The notes below the pieces were generated by a model. The model made no database searches, was not told the origin of the DNA, and saw only the letters and a program-made list of their open reading frames with translations. A stretch of DNA of 64,000 nucleotides, taken from the NCBI GenBank assembly GCA_019925795.1, contig CM034310.1, forward strand, positions 19,736,764 to 19,800,763, given 5' to 3'. Origin of the DNA: Dendrobium chrysotoxum (lineage: Eukaryota > Streptophyta > Magnoliopsida > Asparagales > Orchidaceae). This document shows positions 58,912-64,000 of this stretch, in pieces. Position numbers and translations under genes: made by a program. Every line of letters starts with the position of its first letter. Position 1 is the stretch's first letter.

Positions 58912-60047
58912 CTAATAGAGAGGAAGATCCTGATCAGATGGAGGAGGTGGTGGTGGATGAAAGTAACTGTGAATGGTGGCGAACTGCTCACCAAACTAGG
59001 CCATATCCTAGTCATGCTATTGTTATTGGTGAGTCATAAATGAATTGAAGCGGGCAACATCAGTCGCATGCTGATCCTCTTCGGCTGCCACGTAGGAGTC
59101 AAAGCGAGCCTCCCACCGGTCAAACTGTTGCGCCAAGTGATCTAAGGGTGATGCTATACGGAGAGGAGTAGGTGTAGTAGGTGTAGCTGGCTCAAGAGCA
59201 GCCTCCCCCTCTTCTCCCTCAACATCTACTGTGGGCTCCGGATGAAGTCTAGTACTACGGAGAGTATGAAAAGAGCTATTGGAGAAGAAGATATATGGGA
59301 TTCTGGCTGGATCTGGATATTAAAAATTGTATTTTATTTCAAGGGCATAGTGGATGAGATGTCCTAAAGCTAGATTGGGGCGTCTCCTGTGGCCCAGATC
59401 CCTAATAGTAGTCAGTTATTCAATGTAACAAAAAGTAGATCAGTTGCATTAAAGTCATGATGGGCCATGATGCAGTAGATAGTTATGGAGAGCAAAGGAG
59501 TGATGTGGATGCGGTCCCCAGCCTTAGGAATGATGGAGGAGCGAAGGACATATTGGATTGTCCTAACATCCTTGACTAGGGAGGAACAGGCCTGGTCATG
59601 GTATTGGGCCTTTGTGTTTCTAAGGAAGTGGTTGGGGACACTCCAATTAAAGTCAGGGTCAGATGCTAAAATATAAAGCTTATAGCCAAAAGTGGATAGT
59701 TGAAGAATGTTATGAAAGTCCTGTAGGGTTAATTCTATAGGTCGTTGATTAACAAAGGACTGAAGGGTGGAGTAATCAGCGGTAATGCGAAGATTCACAA
59801 AAAAAACTCTAAGAAGTTCAGTGCTGAAAGGAAAAGCCAGTGTAAAAATGAAGGTGAGGGATGTGTGAGTGAATAGATCAAGTACCGGATAGGTGAGGGT
59901 CCGTGGGTTCACAATTTTGGAGATAGTGATCCCAGCATCAAGATATCTTTGAAATGTAGCTTCATCAGCTGCATCAGGAAAGCAGGGATCGGTAGTTCCC
60001 CGGGAGGAACTAGCACCCTGATGTCGAGATCGTTTACCACCAGCCAT
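58912..60047 (-). pseudogene. A3 ORF3, plant transposon-associated protein in the env position
   Basis: ATG at 60047 (MAGGKRSRHQGASSSRG), open to about 59412. Homologous to A2 ORF3 throughout: NPRTLTYPVLDLFTHTSLTF, FFVNLRITADYSTLQSFVN, NQRPIELTLQDFHNILQLS, SIIPKAGDRIHITPLLS. A frameshift near 59425 is followed in another frame by IRDLGHRRRPNLALGH, IASPLDHLAQQFDRWEARFDSY and ATIHSYF, ending SDQDLPLY-stop (58914-58912). A few stops (in the NF-stop-YPDP and HQ-stop regions) interrupt the second half. The N-terminal 200 residues are the best open version in the window. It lies between RNase H and the 3' LTR. The protein seems soluble apart from one moderately hydrophobic stretch (residues about 50-65). 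Confidence 0.8.
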
Positions 60048-60106
60048 TAGAAGATGAGGGGATGAAGGATCGAGGGAAGAATGGTGAAAAATGCTGAAGA
60101 AATGGT

Positions 60107-60116
60107 TATTTAAATA
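60107..60116 (-). promoter_or_regulatory. TATA-like box of ORF3 (A3)
   Basis: TATTTAAATA, 59 bases before the ATG, against 62 bases in A2. Confidence 0.58.
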
Positions 60117-60119
60117 AAA

Positions 60120-60500
60120 AATCATCCAGATCGTCCAGGATAATAGGAGCAATTATGACATCCAGGATGATTGGTCAAAAAGGTGGTCGGATCATCCAGG
60201 ATGATTAGACACAGATGATCATCTCGAGGAGACAGGCTGGACAACTTTTGACTAAAGGTATTGTCTAGGATGATTAGATGGATCGTCCGGATGATAGACA
60301 ATAAATAAATCGAACGGGCCAAAGTTAAATCGTCCAACTTTTGCCACATGGATCATCTAGGATGATGAGGCAGATCATCCAGGATGATCACCAATAATTG
60401 GTGCATACTAGCCGTTGGATCATGGTGGGGATGATTTGAATGGATCATTCAGGATGATGTATGGATCATCGAGGATGATGTCGAATAATTCAGGATGATG
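60120..60500 (-). promoter_or_regulatory. Internal palindrome array upstream of ORF3 (A3)
   Basis: About ten ATCATCCTGGATGAT-like palindromes, mostly decayed from CG to CA/TG, in the same place relative to ORF3 as 42372-42905 in A2. Confidence 0.68.
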
Positions 60501-61807
60501 TGAAGAAAAGTGAAAAAGATGAAGGATGGAGAGGAAAGATCAGGGATCCCAAAAATACATAAAAAAATATCAAAATCAAATTAAATAAAAAATAGAAATG
60601 AGAAAACAATAGTAAAAACAATGATAATTTCTTTTTTTGAATCGATCAGCTCCAGTGAAACATAATTTTCCTTGATTTTTAATTCAAAAGCTAATAAGAA
60701 GAAAATCGATCACACTGAAATTCAAAAAAGTTGGAAAATCAACATTCGTAACTTCTACCTCGGATACTTTACAGGTTCAAGTTCCTTTCAAACAAAAGTC
60801 TAATTCAGAAGAAAAGAAATTAGATTTAAAAAGAGATCATTTCAAGCCTTATTCCAGAAAAATATCTGATAGAATAGTATTATAAAGTAAGGAATCAGAA
60901 ATCATGATTTTTTCGTCTCAAGCTTTTAAAAATATTAAATAACGCATGAATTTTTCTAAGAAATTTAAAGATCTCAAAAGGAAGAAAGCTTGTTTCTTTG
61001 TGGGCTCATTTTGGACCTTTTTTTAATTTATTTGGCGCAAGTTGCGCATCTTTTAATTTTTGATACACTTTATGTATCTTTCTTATTTGGCGACATTGCA
61101 CATCTTTTCATCTTTGAGCTTATTTTGTGTCTCTTTTTTGGCGCTCTTTGCATATCTTTTACAAGCTTGCTTCCTTTCATAATCATTAAAGAATCACAGT
61201 TGTGAAATTACCTTCTAGACATAAGAGAGGACAAAAACTCACTCTCTATAATAAGGAGGAGTAATTCACAGAACAAAAACCATACATTATATGATAAGTG
61301 CAATCACCTGATTAAGAAAAATATAACAATGATCCAAAACTTTGAAAGGTCTATTCATATGAGGTAGATTTCTGTAGGAAGATAAAGTAGATCTCTATTT
61401 CAAAAACCAACTTTTTAATTTTGAAGAAGATTTTTATCCAAAAGAAATAATATACCATTAAAGGAGTTAGAGGAAGAGAAACAATCATCAACATTTCTTC
61501 CTTTTAACAGATTCAGAGGAGTTAATCTCTACTTACAAGCTTCCAAATAAAAATAAGGTAAAACTCTCAGTCAGAAATCTAGTTTATCAGCAGTAGTGAG
61601 CAGTGATCTGATTTATAAGAAAAATAGTAAAGCAAGAATAGGTAGAAAATCACATCAAAATAAATACTCAAATCAAAATATAATAATAATAAAAAGAAAA
61701 ATCAGCAGAGAATAAAAAAAAATAGGAAACATATAATCAAATCAAAGACAAACTAAATAAAAAAAAAAATCAAAACCAGAAAATTCAGGAATCAGCAATC
61801 ATCAGAT
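60501..61807 (-). other. A3 post-pol noncoding region with mini-hairpin array
   Basis: Collinear with 41115-42371 of A2. Minus-strand mini-hairpins at about 60985-61165 include GCGCAA-C-TTGCGC and GATACA-TAAAG-TGTATC. Frames on the plus strand here are by-products. Confidence 0.7.
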
Positions 61808-62513
61808 TCATGCATTTATGCCAATCACACCCAATCTGGTTCTTAAAATGTAGAATGAGTCAAAGGCCAGTGGTTTAGTAAAGATGTCAGCCAGTTGATT
61901 TTCAGTTGCTACATGGTGTAGCTCAATGTCCCCTTTTGTAACATGGTCCCTAATCAAGTGATGCCTTATGTCAATGTGTTTGGTTCTAGAATATTAGATT
62001 GGATTCTTAGAAATATAGATAGCACTGGTGTTATCACATAGAATTGAAATTATGCCAACAGGTAATCTTAAATCCATAATTTATTGCTTCAACTAAAGGA
62101 CTTGGGCCACATAACTTCCTAAGACAATATACTCAGCTTCAGCAGTAGAGAGTGCAACTGAGTTCTATTTTCTACTAGACCAAGAGACTAAAGACTGTCC
62201 TATAAATTGACAAGTTTTAGAAGTACTTTTTCTATCCACCCTACTTCCTGCAAAATTAGAATCAGAATATCCAATAATCTCAAAAGAAGTGTTGTGCCTA
62301 GGATACCAGATTCCTAAGTTTGGGGTCCCTAAGAGATATCTAAGAATTCTCTTAACAGAAGTCAGGCGAGACTCTTTAGGTTTAGCTTGAAACCTAGCAC
62401 AAACATAAACACTAAACATGATATCAGGTCGGCTAGCAATCAGGTAAAGTAGTGATCCTATAATTCCTCTATACTTCTTCTGAGCAACATATTTTCCATT
62501 TGAATCATTATCT
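61808..62513 (-). pseudogene. pol: A3 pol relic: end of RT and RNase H
   Basis: From the insertion point of A4 it reads QDNDSNGKYVAQKKYRGIIGS, then SRPDIMFSVYVCARFQ, RILRYLLGTPNLGIWYPRH and DSNFAGSRVDRKS to SWSSRK. A TAG follows at 62167-62165, the same codon that is TAG in A1. RNase H continues with several further stops (ADIFTKPLAFDS) and ends GINA-stop (61810-61808). The upstream part of pol is beyond A4, outside the window. Confidence 0.88.
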
Positions 62514-64000
62514 TGTTGCAAATCTGGTTTTGATGATGACAAACATGTTTCCAGTGTGTTTTGCTTGGCTAATCTGTTTCAGGCACAAAAGACCGCGAGC
62601 CACTCAAGCCAACTTAAGATCGGGTCCAAGTGTGTCAAATGTATGATTTTTCTTTTTATTGAGTCAATTGTAATGTAACTGATTCCCTAGCTAAGTAATC
62701 TTGCACACACACACTCAGGGAGAGAGATTGAGTGAATTAGAGTTTCTGTTAAAAATTTTGTTCAGATCATCCTGGACGATCTCCACATCGTCCTGGACGA
62801 TCCAGTTAAAACAGAAACCCTAATTAGGGCGACTAAGTTAAGAGGGTCTGATTAAGCTGATCATCCTGGATGATCTCCGGATTGTACGGGATGATATGCC
62901 CAAATCAGAAATTCTCTACCGCCAGATCAAGTTAGGCAAGTTCTTATTTTTAGATACTTGGTCCGATCGTCCCGTACGATACGTGTATCATCCCGGATGA
63001 TCCAGTACAATCATGCCTATTTTAATCTAGTAATTAAGGAAAGCAATTTATTTTTGGTTGATACGATCATATCGTCCTGGACGATCATGATCGTTTAGTG
63101 CATTTCAGCTGTACGACCCGAACTGTGTTCAGGATGATTTGGGGCCTTTTTGAACTAATCGTACCGGACGATGACCCTATCGTCCGGGACGATCAAGTCA
63201 TTTTTTGGTCATCCAGCACAGATTTCTCTGGACGACCCGAACTGTCTTCTGGATGATTTCCCTCAATTTGCACTAATCGTCCCGGACGATCGCAGGATCG
63301 TACGGGACGATATGAACAACTTTTTCTACTGATCGTCCAGAAGAGCCTAATCGTCCAGGCTGAAACAGCTGAATTTGAACTGATCGTACAGGATGATCTA
63401 CCGATCGTCCTGGACGATCTTGGCCGACCAGTTGAGATTTAGGGCAAATTTTAAGCCCTCCTTTAAAAGAACTTTTTCCAATTTTTGGAAAAATCTTTTG
63501 CTGCCTTCCTTCCCTGAGAAACCCTAGAGAGAGAGAGTTGGGAGAGAGAGAGAAGATCTTGTGAGGGGGAGTTAGTGAGGGATTCACTAAGGTTGCTCCG
63601 AGCACGGATCAGAGTCGTCTTCTCCGCTCGTCGTCTTTCATCTAGTCGGTGTTCGTCGTGGGAGGATCGTTCGCAAGAAGATCCGGGGTTCTCTTCCCGC
63701 TTCAGGTGGAAGCGAAAGGAGTTCAAAGGTTCTCTGCCTGCTTCAGGAGGAAGCGAAAGGAGTTCGAAGGTTCTCTGCCTGCTTCAGGAGGAAGCGAAAG
63801 GAGGTCGGGTTCTCTGCCTCACCGTGTGGTGAAAAGGAGGTTTTTGTACATGCTTCTTCGCCTTGCTGTGGGAGCAAAAGGAGAGACACTTTTGTTTAGT
63901 GCAATACCTGGAGGGGAGGCTCCGGGGAGTGGACGTAGGTTAAGTTGACCGAACCACTATAAAATCTGGTTTGCTTTTCTGATTCAGTTTTGCACTTTAC
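62514..64000 (+). repeat. Element A4 5' LTR, cut by the window end
   Basis: It starts TGTTGCAAATCTGG with the expected TG. It carries palindromes at about 62765-63425, several still with both CpGs, TTTAAAA near 63463, and leader hairpins from 63690 with GCTTC-AGGAG-GAAGC repeated (63731-63745 and 63781-63795). It interrupts A3 pol, so it is the youngest insertion of the nest. The LTR end and internal region are not in the window. Confidence 0.9.

Noticed and set aside
58762..59043. Plus-strand ORF of 93 codons, and similar plus-strand frames near 60990-61205
   Set aside because: They are antisense to A3 ORF3 and to the mini-hairpin array, with biased composition and no recognisable domain.

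Overview
The window is nuclear DNA of a flowering plant, most likely a repeat-rich heterochromatic stretch. The signs are an AT-rich background, plant-type Copia, hAT and LINE elements, a decayed plastid DNA insert (ndhB plus trnL-CAA), and one intact plant gene (DUF4408/DUF761-type) on the minus strand at 32274-32789. Nothing in the sequence fixes the species. All boundaries and alignments were made by eye.

Left part (1-16344). An AT-rich stretch with a long (AT)n tract is followed by a structurally complete hAT DNA transposon (1562-6350). It has 13-bp terminal inverted repeats, a perfect 8-bp target duplication and a three-exon transposase gene spoiled by one visible stop codon. After a short tandem-repeat region comes Copia element A1 (7866-16344), which I place in the Sirevirus lineage: coiled-coil gag, initiator-Met primer site, long post-pol region and two purine tracts before the 3' LTR. 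A1 has lost its integrase and its third ORF.

Middle part (16345-37613). This holds Tourist-like MITEs, a degenerate LINE reverse transcriptase (about 18590-19556) and a long noncoding LTR element on the minus strand (G, about 19600-27771). AT-rich DNA with more MITEs surrounds the single host gene.

Right part (37614-64000). Element B (37614-48952, target duplication ACTTA) carries element A2 (38909-46135, target duplication TAGGG) inside its 5' LTR. A plastid-derived segment follows (about 49622-52421). It is interrupted by a nest of four insertions: B' (plus, from 52422), C (minus, from 53716), A3 (minus, from 56925) and A4 (plus, from 62514). The last runs off the window.

The A, B and C elements are one related group, and their noncoding DNA is the most interesting material here. 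(1) The LTR U3 holds 10-20 short palindromes with conserved arms and a family-specific core. (2) The transcribed leader holds serial hairpins that keep a five-base loop while both stem strands change together. (3) The post-pol region holds an array of about 28-nt mini-hairpins. (4) In A2 and A3 a palindrome array and a TATA-like box at a fixed distance precede the third ORF, like a second copy of the LTR promoter placed before that gene. Every retroelement here is defective in coding capacity, while these structured parts are kept.
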